In this document: in pieces, positions 17,384-26,105 of the stretch
How positions within the stretch are numbered: the first letter of the stretch is position 1
How the letters are laid out: the number at the start of each line of letters is the position of its first letter
Origin: CAWIXB01 sp963839955
GTDB taxonomy: Bacteria > Actinomycetota > Actinomycetes > JACCUZ01
Reading direction: 5' to 3'
Length of the DNA: 64,000 nucleotides
NCBI GenBank assembly: GCA_963839955.1
Contig: CAWIXB010000001.1
Location: 1,426,001-1,490,000, forward strand
Program-made: the position numbers and the translations under genes
Notes under the pieces: model-generated
Told to the model about the DNA's origin: nothing
The model's input: only the letters and a program-made list of their open reading frames with translations
The model's database searches: none

Positions 17384-19039
17384 ATGAGCGAACCGACAGA
17401 CCGGCCGAATTCGGCACATTCCGACGGCGCCACCGCGACGACGGGGCGGCCCAGCAATCGCGAGCGCATCGAGAAGGCGCTGCTCGGTGGGGCCACCTAC
17501 CGCAGCCTGGGGGAACAGAAGCTCACCCCTGCGGAGGAACGCTTCGAGAGGGGCCGCCGCACCGTCGGGCTCTTCCTGGCGCCGATCGTCTCGCTGGTGT
17601 TCCTCGCGCTGCCGCTCGACATGGCTGCCAAGCAGCAGACGCTGGCCGGCGTCCTGCTCGGCGTCATCGTGCTCTGGATCACCGAGCCGGTGCCGATCCC
17701 CATCGGCGGCCTGATCGGCGTCGGGGCCATCGTCCTCATGGGCGTCGCGTCCTCCGACGACGTCCTCGCACCCTTCGGCTCGCCCACCGTCTTCACGTTC
17801 ATCGGGGCGTTCATCCTCGCGCAGGCGATGCTGACCCACGGCCTGGCGAGGCGCTTCGCGTTCCGGTTGCTCTCGTTCCCGGGCGTCGGCAAGACGACGA
17901 CGCGGGTCATCATCGCGTTCGGTGTCATCACCGCTGCACTGTCGGCCTTCGTGTCGAACACCGCGACGGTCGCCATGCTGCTGCCGACCGCGCTCGGCAT
18001 CCTGGCCACCATCGCCTCCCTCATGGAGGAGAAGGGCGTGGTCAAGGAAGGCTTCGACCCCACGCGACTGCGCGTCGGTGTCGCACTGATGCTCATGCTG
18101 GCGTACGGCGCGAGCGTGGGTGGCCTGCTGACGCCCGTCGGCAGCCCGCCGAACCTCATCGGCCGCGGCCTCATCGAGGAGGCCACCGGCGAGCGCATCT
18201 CGTTCTCCGACTGGATGATCGTCGCCTTCCCGATCTGCCTGGTCATGTTCGTGGCGCTCGCCATCGTCCTGCTGCTCCTCAACAAGCCCGAGATCAAGGA
18301 GATCAGCGGCGTCGAGACGTACGTCGCCGACGAGCGGCGCAAGATGGGCAAGTTCTCCGCGGCCGAGCGCAACACGTTGATCGCGTTCGTCGTCACCGTC
18401 TCGCTCTGGATCATGCCTGGCATCGTCGGCATCGTGTCCGGTACCGACTCCGACGCCTACACGACGGTGACTGACCGCTTCGACGAGGGCATCGTCGCGG
18501 TGCTGGGCGCGTCCCTGCTGTTCCTGCTGCCGACCGACTGGAAGAAGCGCGAGTTCACGCTCACCTGGAGCGACGCGGCCCGCATCGACTGGGGCACCAT
18601 CATCCTGTTCGGCACCGGCATCATCTTCGGCTCGCTGCTCGCCGACACCGGGCTTGCGGAGACCATCGGCAAATCCAGCTCCGAGGCGCTCGGCCTGAGC
18701 AGCGTCGTGGCCATCACGATCTTCGCCGCCGTGCTGGCGATCCTCGTGTCCGAGACGACGAGCAACACCGCCTCGGCGGCGGTTGTCGTACCGATCATCA
18801 TCCCCATCGCGCAGGCAGCCCAGGTCGACCCGTTCGTGCCGGCGCTGGCGGCCACCTTCGCCGCGTCGTTCGGCTTCATGCTGCCGGTGTCGACGCCGCA
18901 GAACGCCATCGTCTACGGCTCAGGCGTGGTGCCGATCACCAAGATGATCCGCTCCGGCTTCTCGTTCGACGTAATCGGCGCGATCCTCATCATCATCCTG
19001 CTGCCCATCATGGTCTCGGTCATCGGGCTCGGTAGTTGA
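17384..19039 (+). CDS. SLC13/DASS family carboxylate permease
   Basis: 551 residues with about eleven to twelve hydrophobic segments after a charged 60-residue cytoplasmic N-terminus. The two repeated SNT signatures of sodium-coupled di/tricarboxylate carriers are present: SNTATVAMLLP (about residue 190) and TSNTASAAVVVPI (about 459), each followed by the paired loop (SPPNLIGRG; STPQNAIVYGSG). It should import a dicarboxylate with sodium. Its stop overlaps by one base the start of a D-malate/tartrate-type dehydrogenase, which suggests the substrate is D-malate, tartrate or a related hydroxy-diacid. Confidence 0.9.
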   Translation: MSEPTDRPNSAHSDGATATTGRPSNRERIEKALLGGATYRSLGEQKLTPAEERFERGRRTVGLFLAPIVSLVFLALPLDMAAKQQTLAGVLLGVIVLWITEPVPIPIGGLIGVGAIVLMGVASSDDVLAPFGSPTVFTFIGAFILAQAMLTHGLARRFAFRLLSFPGVGKTTTRVIIAFGVITAALSAFVSNTATVAMLLPTALGILATIASLMEEKGVVKEGFDPTRLRVGVALMLMLAYGASVGGLLTPVGSPPNLIGRGLIEEATGERISFSDWMIVAFPICLVMFVALAIVLLLLNKPEIKEISGVETYVADERRKMGKFSAAERNTLIAFVVTVSLWIMPGIVGIVSGTDSDAYTTVTDRFDEGIVAVLGASLLFLLPTDWKKREFTLTWSDAARIDWGTIILFGTGIIFGSLLADTGLAETIGKSSSEALGLSSVVAITIFAAVLAILVSETTSNTASAAVVVPIIIPIAQAAQVDPFVPALAATFAASFGFMLPVSTPQNAIVYGSGVVPITKMIRSGFSFDVIGAILIIILLPIMVSVIGLGS

Positions 19040-20097
19040 TGCCCCAACGGATCGCGGTCGTCCCCGGTGACGGGATCGGTGTCGAGGTCGTCTCGTCGGC
19101 GCGCACGGTGCTGGACGCCGTGTGCGAGGTCCACGGGATCGAACTGACCTACGAGGAGTTCGACTGGTCCTGCCAGCGCTACCTCGACACGGGCGCGATG
19201 ATGCCCGACAACGCGCTCGAGACGCTCCGCGGCTTCGACGCGATCCTGCTCGGCGCGGTCGGGTGGGCGGGTGTGCCCGACCACGTGTCGCTGTGGGGAC
19301 TGCTCATCCCGATCCGGCGCACGTTCCGGCAGTACGTCAACCTCCGACCGACCCGCGTCTTCGAGGGCGTCGACAGTCCACTGCGCGAGGTGAAGCCCGA
19401 CAGCGTCGACCTCGTCGTGGTCCGCGAGAACGTCGAGGGGGAGTTCTCCGAGATCGGCGGACGGCTCAACCGCGGGTTCGACGACGAGATGGCCGTGCAG
19501 GAGTCGGTCTTCACCCGCAAGGGCGTCACCCGCATCGTCGATCACGCCTTCGAGCTGGCCCGGTCGCGGCGCGGCATGCTGACCTCGGCGACCAAGTCCA
19601 ACGGCATCGTCCACACGCTGCCGTTCTGGGACGAGATCGTGCGTGAACGTGCTGACCGCTACCCCGACGTGACGTGGGACCAGGAGCACATCGACGCACT
19701 CGCCGCCAAGTTCGTGCTCGACCCGGGTCGCTTCGATGTCGTCGTCGGCTCCAACCTGTTCGGAGACATCCTGAGCGACCTCGCCGCCGCGGTGGCGGGC
19801 TCGATCGGCATCGCGCCCTCGGCCAACCTCGACCCCACCCATACCTACCCGTCGATGTTCGAGCCGGTCCACGGGTCGGCCCCGGACATCGCCGGGCGGG
19901 GGGTCGCCAACCCGATCGGCACGGTCTGGTCCTGCGTGCTCATGCTCGACCACCTGGGCCACCAGGGCGCGGCAGCCGGGCTGATGGCCGCGATCGAGGA
20001 GTCCCTGCGCAGCCCCTCGACCCGCACGAAGGACCTGGGGGGCGAGGCGGGCACCAAGGAGGCCACCGACGCCCTGGTCGAACTCGTGCGTCGCTGA
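19039..20097 (+). CDS. Tartrate/D-malate (isopropylmalate-type) dehydrogenase
   Basis: 352 residues of the isocitrate/isopropylmalate dehydrogenase superfamily: IAVVPGDGIGVEVV at the start, NLRPTRVF, the catalytic VVRENVEGEFSEIGG, and FDVVVGSNLFGDILSDLAAA followed by FEPVHGSAPDIAGRGVANP. The ENVEGEFSE form and overall length fit the TtuC/DmlA group, which oxidises and decarboxylates D-malate or tartrate using NAD and Mn/Mg, better than LeuB. ATG 19039 shares a base with the permease stop (TGATG), indicating coupled translation and a two-gene uptake-plus-oxidation operon. A TTG one codon earlier is possible but unneeded. Confidence 0.87.
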   Translation: MPQRIAVVPGDGIGVEVVSSARTVLDAVCEVHGIELTYEEFDWSCQRYLDTGAMMPDNALETLRGFDAILLGAVGWAGVPDHVSLWGLLIPIRRTFRQYVNLRPTRVFEGVDSPLREVKPDSVDLVVVRENVEGEFSEIGGRLNRGFDDEMAVQESVFTRKGVTRIVDHAFELARSRRGMLTSATKSNGIVHTLPFWDEIVRERADRYPDVTWDQEHIDALAAKFVLDPGRFDVVVGSNLFGDILSDLAAAVAGSIGIAPSANLDPTHTYPSMFEPVHGSAPDIAGRGVANPIGTVWSCVLMLDHLGHQGAAAGLMAAIEESLRSPSTRTKDLGGEAGTKEATDALVELVRR

Positions 20098-20151
20098 CAG
20101 ACACCCCTCCTGACCCTGCGCGAGGTGCTGCCTCGCCAACGCGCCCGTCCA

Positions 20152-20177
20152 GGAACATCTCGCGGCCAGCGGCCGTT
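20152..20177 (+). promoter_or_regulatory. SigH/SigR-type promoter of the sigma factor gene
   Basis: GGAAC (20152-20156) and GTT (20175-20177) are separated by exactly 18 bases, matching the published SigR/SigH consensus GGAAY-N18/19-GTT of actinobacteria. It lies 47 bases upstream of the sigma factor ATG, leaving room for a normal start site and the GAGAGGGGG ribosome-binding sequence. It suggests induction by thiol-oxidative or heat stress. Confidence 0.55.
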
Positions 20178-20224
20178 GCAGTGGGTGTACCCAGGAATCG
20201 AGCCGCCCGAGAGGGGGACCCGCC

Positions 20225-21268
20225 ATGCCCCAAACCACTGCCCTCCGTCCGGGTGCTGACGACGATCAGCGCCTGGCGACCCAGCCTGTGCCCGACGCCG
20301 TGGCAGACGGTGTGACGGTGAGTGAGCCCGACCTCGACGAGGCTGCGCCGACTTCCGACCTGATGCGCGTCTACCTCACCGAGATCGGCCGTACGCCGCT
20401 GCTCAGCGCCGCCGAAGAGGTCGAGATCGCCAAGCGCATCGAGGCCGGCGTCTACGCCCAGGAGCTGCTGCGCCGCCACGACGCGGGTGAGGAGAAGCTC
20501 GCCGCACGCCGCCGCCGTGACCTGGTCGAGGTCGCGGAGGACGGCCGCGCCGCCAAGGCCCACATGGTGCGCGCCAACCTGCGCCTGGTCGTCTCCGTCG
20601 CCAAGAAGTTCGGCAACCGCGGTGTCCCGCTGCTCGACGTCGTGCAGGAAGGCAACGTCGGGCTCATCCGCGCCGTCGAGAAGTTCGACTACGCCAAGGG
20701 CTTCAAGTTCTCGACGTACGCCATGTGGTGGGTCCGCCAGTCCATCGGCCGTGGCCTTCCCGAGCAGTCCCGCACCATCCGCCTGCCGGTGCACGTCAAC
20801 GAGGAGGTCTCCAAGGTCGCCCGGGCCCGCCGCGAGCTCACCCAGCAGCTCAACCGGTCGCCCGACGACGAGGAGCTCGCCGCGCTGACCGGGCTCAAGG
20901 TCGAGCGAGTCGCCGAGCTGGCGCGCCTCGGCCGCGACCCGCTGAGCCTGGACGCGCCGGTCGGCGACGAGGGCGACACGGTGATCGGCGACCTGATGCT
21001 GGACGCCACCACGCCGTCGGCGGCCGATGCCGTCGAGCACGACGCGATGGTCGACGAGCTCTCCCGGGCCATCGACCGGCTGCCGGCGCGTGAGGCTGCC
21101 ATCGTGCGCATGCGCTTCGGTCTGTCGAACGGCACGCCGCACACCCTCGACGAGATTGGGCGCGAGCTCGGTCTCACCCGCGAGCGCATCCGGCAGCTCG
21201 AGAAGCTCGCGCTCGCCAAGCTGCGCCATCCCAGCGTCACCGACGAGCTGCTCGACTGGGCCAGCTGA
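20225..21268 (+). CDS. Group 2 RNA polymerase sigma-70 factor (SigB/HrdA-like)
   Basis: 347 residues with regions 1.2 (DLMRVYLTEIGRTPLLSAAE), 2 (MVRANLRLVVSVAKKFGNRG; DVVQEGNVGLIRAVEKFDY; FSTYAMWWVRQSIGR), 3 (VHVNEEVSKVARARREL) and 4.2 (TLDEIGRELGLTRERIRQLE), but without the long region 1.1 of the primary sigma. That is the layout of mycobacterial SigB and streptomycete HrdA-D, which direct stress and stationary-phase transcription. GAGAGGGGGACCCGCC precedes the ATG, and a candidate SigH/SigR-type promoter lies upstream, matching the known hierarchy in which an ECF factor drives sigB. Confidence 0.93.
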   Translation: MPQTTALRPGADDDQRLATQPVPDAVADGVTVSEPDLDEAAPTSDLMRVYLTEIGRTPLLSAAEEVEIAKRIEAGVYAQELLRRHDAGEEKLAARRRRDLVEVAEDGRAAKAHMVRANLRLVVSVAKKFGNRGVPLLDVVQEGNVGLIRAVEKFDYAKGFKFSTYAMWWVRQSIGRGLPEQSRTIRLPVHVNEEVSKVARARRELTQQLNRSPDDEELAALTGLKVERVAELARLGRDPLSLDAPVGDEGDTVIGDLMLDATTPSAADAVEHDAMVDELSRAIDRLPAREAAIVRMRFGLSNGTPHTLDEIGRELGLTRERIRQLEKLALAKLRHPSVTDELLDWAS

Positions 21269-21358
21269 CCTACAACCATCCGCCCCGCCTCCCACCAGGA
21301 GTGCGGGGCGGACGGCTGTCCGGGGCGGATCGGGGCCGGACGTGCGAGGCTCACGAGG

Positions 21359-22366
21359 GTGCGCCGCGTCGCCGTCGCTCTCGGAGCCGCCGCCCTCGCG
21401 CTGTCCGCGTGCACGGCGGCGGACGACTCACGGTCGGCCGCGCCGGGGGCGGCCACCGACCGAAACGACATGTCGGCGACACCGCCCGAGCCCGCCGCCT
21501 CGACGGCGCCGTCCACCTCTACCCGCTCCAGCGCAACGCCGACCGCGCGACCGCGAGGCCATGCCGGGGTCAACGTCGAGGCGGCGATGCGTGACGTGCG
21601 GGCACTGGCCGAGGGCGGGCCGCGCGAGGCGACCAGTGGGGCCTACGAGCGCGCGGCCGGGTACGTGCACGAGCGGTTCCGCAACCTCGGGTACGACGTG
21701 CGCCGGGAGCGCTTCGGCGTCCCGGCGGGGAACTCGTGGGGCGTCCCGGTCGGGGCGGGTCGGACCTCGAACGTGGTCGCGACTCCGCGGGGGCTCGGGC
21801 CGCGCGCGCCGTACGTGCTGGTCGGCGCGCACCTCGACACGGTTCCGCAGTCGCCGGGCGCCGAGGACAACGCCAGCGGAGTCGCCGCGATGCTCGAGCT
21901 CGCACGACTGGCGGCGGACCGGCGCGATGAGCTGCGCCATCCCGCCATCTTCATTGCGTTCGGCGCGGAGGAACCGCGCGGGCCGGCCGACGACGAGCAC
22001 CACTTCGGCTCGCTGCACCACGTCGACCGGATGGGTCCGGCACAGCGCAAGGCATTGCGTGCGATGGTGTCGCTGGACCGAGTGGGTGCCGGCCGGGACG
22101 TGCCTGTGTGCACGGGCGAGCTGGGCACCGCCCGGGTACGGCGGGCACTGCTGGCCACTGCCGAACGCGCCCGCATCCCGGCCCGTAGCTGCGAGAACCG
22201 CACCAGCGACCACTGGCCGTTCGAGAAGGCGGGGCTGCCTTCGGCCCGCCTCGGCGGCAACGAGCTCGACGGCTACCACACGCCGCGGGATCGTCCTCGC
22301 CTGGTCCGTCCGGAGATGGTGGCGCGAACCGGCCACCTCATGTGGGCCTGGCTCACCGGCCCTTGA
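21359..22366 (+). CDS. M28 family zinc peptidase, predicted lipoprotein
   Basis: 335 residues. A lipoprotein signal is at the start (GTG; VALGAAALALSACTAADD, lipobox LSAC), followed by a Ser/Thr/Pro-rich linker. The M28 metallopeptidase core carries the expected zinc ligands: GAHLDTVPQSPGAEDNASG (His, Asp), FGAEEPRG (catalytic Glu pair), and a C-terminal SDHWPFEKAGLPSAR (His). It should be an extracytoplasmic aminopeptidase anchored to the membrane. It follows the sigma factor by 90 bp on the same strand, with its own spacer. Confidence 0.9.
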   Translation: MRRVAVALGAAALALSACTAADDSRSAAPGAATDRNDMSATPPEPAASTAPSTSTRSSATPTARPRGHAGVNVEAAMRDVRALAEGGPREATSGAYERAAGYVHERFRNLGYDVRRERFGVPAGNSWGVPVGAGRTSNVVATPRGLGPRAPYVLVGAHLDTVPQSPGAEDNASGVAAMLELARLAADRRDELRHPAIFIAFGAEEPRGPADDEHHFGSLHHVDRMGPAQRKALRAMVSLDRVGAGRDVPVCTGELGTARVRRALLATAERARIPARSCENRTSDHWPFEKAGLPSARLGGNELDGYHTPRDRPRLVRPEMVARTGHLMWAWLTGP

Positions 22367-22434
22367 CTGCTCCCCGCTGCCGCTCGGTGAGTGCTGCTAC
22401 CGGGCGCCCCCACTGTCGCCAATCGGGTGAACCG

Positions 22435-22830
22435 ATGGACCACGTGGCTGCCCTGGACTGGCTCGACCGGTACGTCCGAGCATGGATCTCCTACGATCCG
22501 CGCGATATCTCCGCGCTGTTCAGCGGGGACGTCGCCTACCGCTATCACCCCTATGACGATCCCATCGTCGGCAGGGAAGCCGTCGTCGCGTCCTGGCTCG
22601 GCGAGGACACGTCAGGTGACGCCTCCACTCGCGACCAACCCGGGACCTACGAGGCCGAGTACTCACCGGTTGCCGTGGACGGCGACACCGTGGTGGCCAC
22701 CGGCACATCCCGCTACCGCGAAGCGCCGGACGGTCCCGTTGTCCGCAGCTACCACAACTGCTTCATCATGCGCTTCGACGCCGACGGTCGATGCCGGGAG
22801 TTCACCGAGTACTACCTGCGCCGTCCGTGA
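22435..22830 (+). CDS. NTF2-like/SnoaL-like domain protein
   Basis: 131 residues in the cone-shaped NTF2 fold pattern: ALDWLDRYVRAWISYDPRDI, then SALFSGDVAYRYHPYDDPIV, EYSPVAVDGDTVVATGTSRY and YHNCFIMRFDADGRCREFTE. The fold serves many enzymes and carriers, so no specific role can be assigned. I use ATG 22435; the frame is open from 22342 inside the previous gene. Its base composition, like that of the next two genes, looks less GC-rich than the surroundings. Confidence 0.82.
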   Translation: MDHVAALDWLDRYVRAWISYDPRDISALFSGDVAYRYHPYDDPIVGREAVVASWLGEDTSGDASTRDQPGTYEAEYSPVAVDGDTVVATGTSRYREAPDGPVVRSYHNCFIMRFDADGRCREFTEYYLRRP

Positions 22831-22846
22831 ACATGCCGCGGACCGG

Positions 22847-23416
22847 TCATCCCGTCCCGGGCGGCGTGGCGAGCACGGTGGGGACGAACTCGAGCAGTTG
22901 CAGCCTGCCGTCGAAGGTGCGGTGGGTGACTGTCTCCAACGCGACGTCGGGCCACTCGTCGTAGATCCGTTCCCGACCGGAGCTACCGGTGACCACGGGG
23001 AAGACGACCACCCGGAACCGATCCACCAGCCCCGCCTCGACCAACGACCGGCACAGGCTCAGGCTGCCGATGGTGCGCAAGGAGACGTTCCCGTCCTGTT
23101 TCATCGAACGGACGGTCTCGACCGCGTCGGCGTCGATGAGGCGCGTGTTGACCCATGCGAGCGGCTCGCGCAGTGTCGACGAGAACACGACCTTGGGTGT
23201 CGCGGTCAGCTCATCGAGGCCTTGCTCGGCGGCCTCGGCGAACCCGGCCATCAACCGGTAGGTGGTCGCGCCCATCAGGACGGCGTAGTCGCCCTTGGCG
23301 TCCTCGCCGAGCCACTCCAAGTACTCGGGTCCTTCGAGACCCCAGAACCCGGGCCAGCCTTCAGCGGCGGCGTAGCCGTCCAGCGACGTGATGAAGTCGA
23401 CCATCAGTTCCTGCAT
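22847..23416 (-). CDS. Dihydrofolate reductase family protein (RibD C-terminal type)
   Basis: 189 residues with the RibD/DHFR-like pattern: MVDFITSLDGYAAAEGWPGF at the start, DYAVLMGATTYRLM, KVVFSSTLREPLAW and a GSLSLCRSLVEAGLVDRFRV nucleotide-binding segment. Such small proteins are NADPH-dependent reductases of unknown substrate and are not true folate enzymes. The gene lies 21 bp after the glycosyltransferase on the same strand, so the two may form an operon, and it converges on the NTF2-like gene. Confidence 0.87.
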   Translation of the reverse strand: MQELMVDFITSLDGYAAAEGWPGFWGLEGPEYLEWLGEDAKGDYAVLMGATTYRLMAGFAEAAEQGLDELTATPKVVFSSTLREPLAWVNTRLIDADAVETVRSMKQDGNVSLRTIGSLSLCRSLVEAGLVDRFRVVVFPVVTGSSGRERIYDEWPDVALETVTHRTFDGRLQLLEFVPTVLATPPGTG

Positions 23417-23437
23417 CCGTGGATCCTTCCAGTTTGC

Positions 23438-24559
23438 TCAAGGGGTGGGCGAGAACTCATCCCGATGCAACAGGCGGTTCAACACGGCGTCGGCCTCGGG
23501 CATCGCGGCCATTTCCGCTGCCACGGCTGCAGCCGCGTCGGAGAAGGCTGGCTCGTCCAGGAGTCGCCTCGCAGCTGTCGCGACACCGGAAGCGGTGACG
23601 TCGACACCGTCGAGGACGAGCCCGGCACCCGAACGTGCCAGGGCCTCGGCATTCATGTGCTGGTCCGCCCCCTGGGGCAACGCGAGCTGAGGCAACCCGT
23701 GTGAGAGGGAACCGAACATCGAGCCGGCCCCGGCGTGGGACACCACGAGGTCGCAGCGAGGGAGCAGCAGGGAGTGCGGGAGGTACCGGGCGACCACGAC
23801 GTGCGCGGGCTGGGCGCCGAACGCGTCAGGATCCCCGTCCGGCCCGGTGGTGACGATCAGATTTGCCGGCAGATCACGCAAGCCGTCGATGGCCGTGCGC
23901 AGTGTCTCGACCGCGTCGCTGAACACGGTTCCGAGGGTCAGGTGCACGGTCCGCCCGTACGGCAGCTCGCCCAGCACCATGTCGATCTCTTCGCTCGGCC
24001 CAGGCAGGCCGGCCCGATGCCGCAACGGCACCAGCCGGGTCCAGATCCAGTCGTCCGGCGGAGGTTGCAGGCTCGGCGGGCAGACGCTCAGATACAACGC
24101 GTCGCGTACGCCGTCGGCCTTTCCGTTGCCGCCGGACGACCGGATGAGCTGGTCGATCGTCGGTCCGAAGAGGTCCCAGATACGGACCGGTGGCATCAGC
24201 CCCAACCCGTGCACGACGTGCAACGCCTGTTCGTTGATGGTGCCCACCACCGCCCCCGCGAGATCAGTCTCGTCGTGTATCACCACGCCCGGTCGCCACT
24301 GCGACGAACGTGGCACCAACGTCGTCACTCGCTCCGTGGCTGCGTACAGGAAGTACTCGATCCAGTTCGTCGACGCCCCCGCGGGCGCGGTCGCTGGACC
24401 GACCGACCAGGTGGCGATGCCATGGCCCTCGATGTGCTCGGTCATCCCTTTGCCGGTCGCGAACACGACCTCGTGGCCCGCCCGTTGCGCAGCCTTGGCC
24501 ATGGGCAACATGGTGTTGACGTGCCCGAACATCGGGTTGGCTGTGAACAGAACGTGCAT
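23438..24559 (-). CDS. UGT/MGT-type glycosyltransferase
   Basis: 373 residues in GT-B layout. The N-terminal domain starts MHVLFTANPMFGHVNTMLPM, with the usual GH in the acceptor half. The C-terminal domain carries the donor signature: ARYLPHSLLLPRCDLVVSHA, GAGSMFGSLSHGLPQLALPQ, then GADQHMNAEALARSGAGLVL. GT1 enzymes of this kind transfer sugars to small aglycones such as antibiotics, flavonoids or lipids. No biosynthetic cluster surrounds it, so a detoxifying or tailoring role is only a guess. ATG 24559 has AAGGAG eleven bases upstream. Confidence 0.88.
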   Translation of the reverse strand: MHVLFTANPMFGHVNTMLPMAKAAQRAGHEVVFATGKGMTEHIEGHGIATWSVGPATAPAGASTNWIEYFLYAATERVTTLVPRSSQWRPGVVIHDETDLAGAVVGTINEQALHVVHGLGLMPPVRIWDLFGPTIDQLIRSSGGNGKADGVRDALYLSVCPPSLQPPPDDWIWTRLVPLRHRAGLPGPSEEIDMVLGELPYGRTVHLTLGTVFSDAVETLRTAIDGLRDLPANLIVTTGPDGDPDAFGAQPAHVVVARYLPHSLLLPRCDLVVSHAGAGSMFGSLSHGLPQLALPQGADQHMNAEALARSGAGLVLDGVDVTASGVATAARRLLDEPAFSDAAAAVAAEMAAMPEADAVLNRLLHRDEFSPTP

Positions 24560-24619
24560 GCCGACGAGGCTCCTTGGTCGCACCTTCTCCTGCGTCTCTC
24601 CAGAATGCTCCCGGTCGGC

Positions 24620-26101
24620 TCATCCGTGGCTGCCACCGAGGGGCGGCCCGCTGGCTCGGCGGACCCGGTCGAGCACCACCCGCGCCGCCGCCCCACCGAC
24701 TACCCGCGGAGCGAAGTCCGGGCCGATCCGCACCGGTACGAGCTCGGCGGCCATCAACGTGTCGCCCCAGTACGTGAGCTCGAGCAGGGCACCCTCCCGT
24801 GTCTCCTGGGGTTCCATGTCGAACACGTAGTTGCCGAGGCTGTACGCGATCAGTCCGTCACCACGGGCCTCGACGCCCTGCACCCAATGGGGGTGGCCTC
24901 CGACCACGAGATCGGCGCCAGCGCGGAGCAGCGCTCGGCCGACTTGTCGCTGGTCTTGCACGGTCCCGGTGGTGTACTGCGTGCCCCAGTGCGGCAGCAC
25001 CATGAGCACGTCGACGTCGGGCCGCAGACGGCGCACGGCGTCGAGCACCCGGTCGAGGTCGGCGCGGACCAACGGGCCCGTTCGCGGTCGCATCCGCACG
25101 CGCAGTGCGCCCGGTTGTCCAGGGCCGGCCGCCGGTGTCTCCCCGATGGCGTCGAACGCCAGCACGCCGAACCGCAGCCCGCCTCGCTCGACGACCGCGG
25201 GTGCGAGCGCCGTACGCAGGTTCGGCCCGGCGCCCACCGGCACCATGCCCGCGGCGCGCACCCGACGGACGGTCCGCACCAGCGAGTCGGGGCCGTAGTC
25301 GCCGACGTGGTTGTTGGCCAGCGACAGCAGGTCGAAGCCGGCGAGCCGCAGCCCTCGCCGGACGCGCGGGTCGGCACCGAAGGAGTCGCCGCCCTGGCGG
25401 GGTGCGCCGGTACGCGCGAGTGTGCTCTCCAGGTTGCCGACGGTCAGGTCGGCGGCGGCCAGTCGTCGTGCGGTCGGCCGCAACGCCGCAGCGAAGTCAC
25501 CGACGCTTGCCATCCGCGCGCCAACTCGTCGGGCCAGCATCAGGTCGCCGGTGACGGTGGCGGTCGTGACGCGACCGGGTCGAGGTCCTGGCGTGCGCAG
25601 GGAGTACGACGTGGGGCGCCGCAACGGGTGGACCCCGTCGACCCGTGCGACCCGCACCCGCGGACCCACCACGGTGGCCGGCAAGACCGCCAGCACTCGA
25701 GCGTCCCGAGTCGCCGACACGACTGCGCGCGCGGCTGACGTCACCCGGACGTCCGGACCGACTGTGACGCGCGGTGCGGCGACGACACGAAGCGGCCCCG
25801 GCGACGCACCGAGCTCGCGCCAGTTCGTCACGTTGCCGGCCAGCACTCGCCGTGCCAACGCGCTCGACACGTCGAGTGCGTCGCGCGTGGGGTGGGTCGC
25901 GAGCACGAGTGGGGTCGAGGTCACCGGCGACGCCGGCGCCGACGTAGCCGACCGCGAGGGGCTGTTGGCCGCCGCCGACGGCGGCCCGGTCGGCGAGTCA
26001 CTCGGCCCGCTCTCGCCGCGTCCTGCGCCGCTGCAGGCCGCGAGCAGCCCCACTGCGACCAGCGCGGTGACCGAGCGGCTTCGTGCGGGCCGGTCGGTCA
26101 T
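24620..26101 (-). CDS. CapA family lipoprotein with degenerate PstS-like N-terminal domain
   Basis: 493 residues. A lipoprotein signal (SVTALVAVGLLAACSGAGRG, lipobox LLAAC) and a Ser/Pro linker come first. Residues about 60-165 resemble a shortened phosphate-binding-type domain (LARRVLAGNVTNWRELG; VDGVHPLRRPTSYSLRTPG). The CapA/PgsA metallophosphatase-like domain follows: TATVTGDLMLARRV, VGNLESTLARTG, LLSLANNHVGDYG, LPHWGTQY and LVVGGHPHWVQGVE. The family is linked to poly-gamma-glutamate anchoring or hydrolysis. The gene begins four bases after pxpA, so it sits in the 5-oxoprolinase operon, which suggests a role in gamma-glutamyl or pyroglutamyl material outside the cell. Confidence 0.87.
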   Translation of the reverse strand: MTDRPARSRSVTALVAVGLLAACSGAGRGESGPSDSPTGPPSAAANSPSRSATSAPASPVTSTPLVLATHPTRDALDVSSALARRVLAGNVTNWRELGASPGPLRVVAAPRVTVGPDVRVTSAARAVVSATRDARVLAVLPATVVGPRVRVARVDGVHPLRRPTSYSLRTPGPRPGRVTTATVTGDLMLARRVGARMASVGDFAAALRPTARRLAAADLTVGNLESTLARTGAPRQGGDSFGADPRVRRGLRLAGFDLLSLANNHVGDYGPDSLVRTVRRVRAAGMVPVGAGPNLRTALAPAVVERGGLRFGVLAFDAIGETPAAGPGQPGALRVRMRPRTGPLVRADLDRVLDAVRRLRPDVDVLMVLPHWGTQYTTGTVQDQRQVGRALLRAGADLVVGGHPHWVQGVEARGDGLIAYSLGNYVFDMEPQETREGALLELTYWGDTLMAAELVPVRIGPDFAPRVVGGAAARVVLDRVRRASGPPLGGSHG

Positions 26102-26105
26102 GCCC

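Noticed and set aside
23735..25738. A 667-codon + strand frame across the glycosyltransferase and CapA genes
   Set aside because: It spans two well-supported minus strand genes and their spacer and encodes no recognisable fold.
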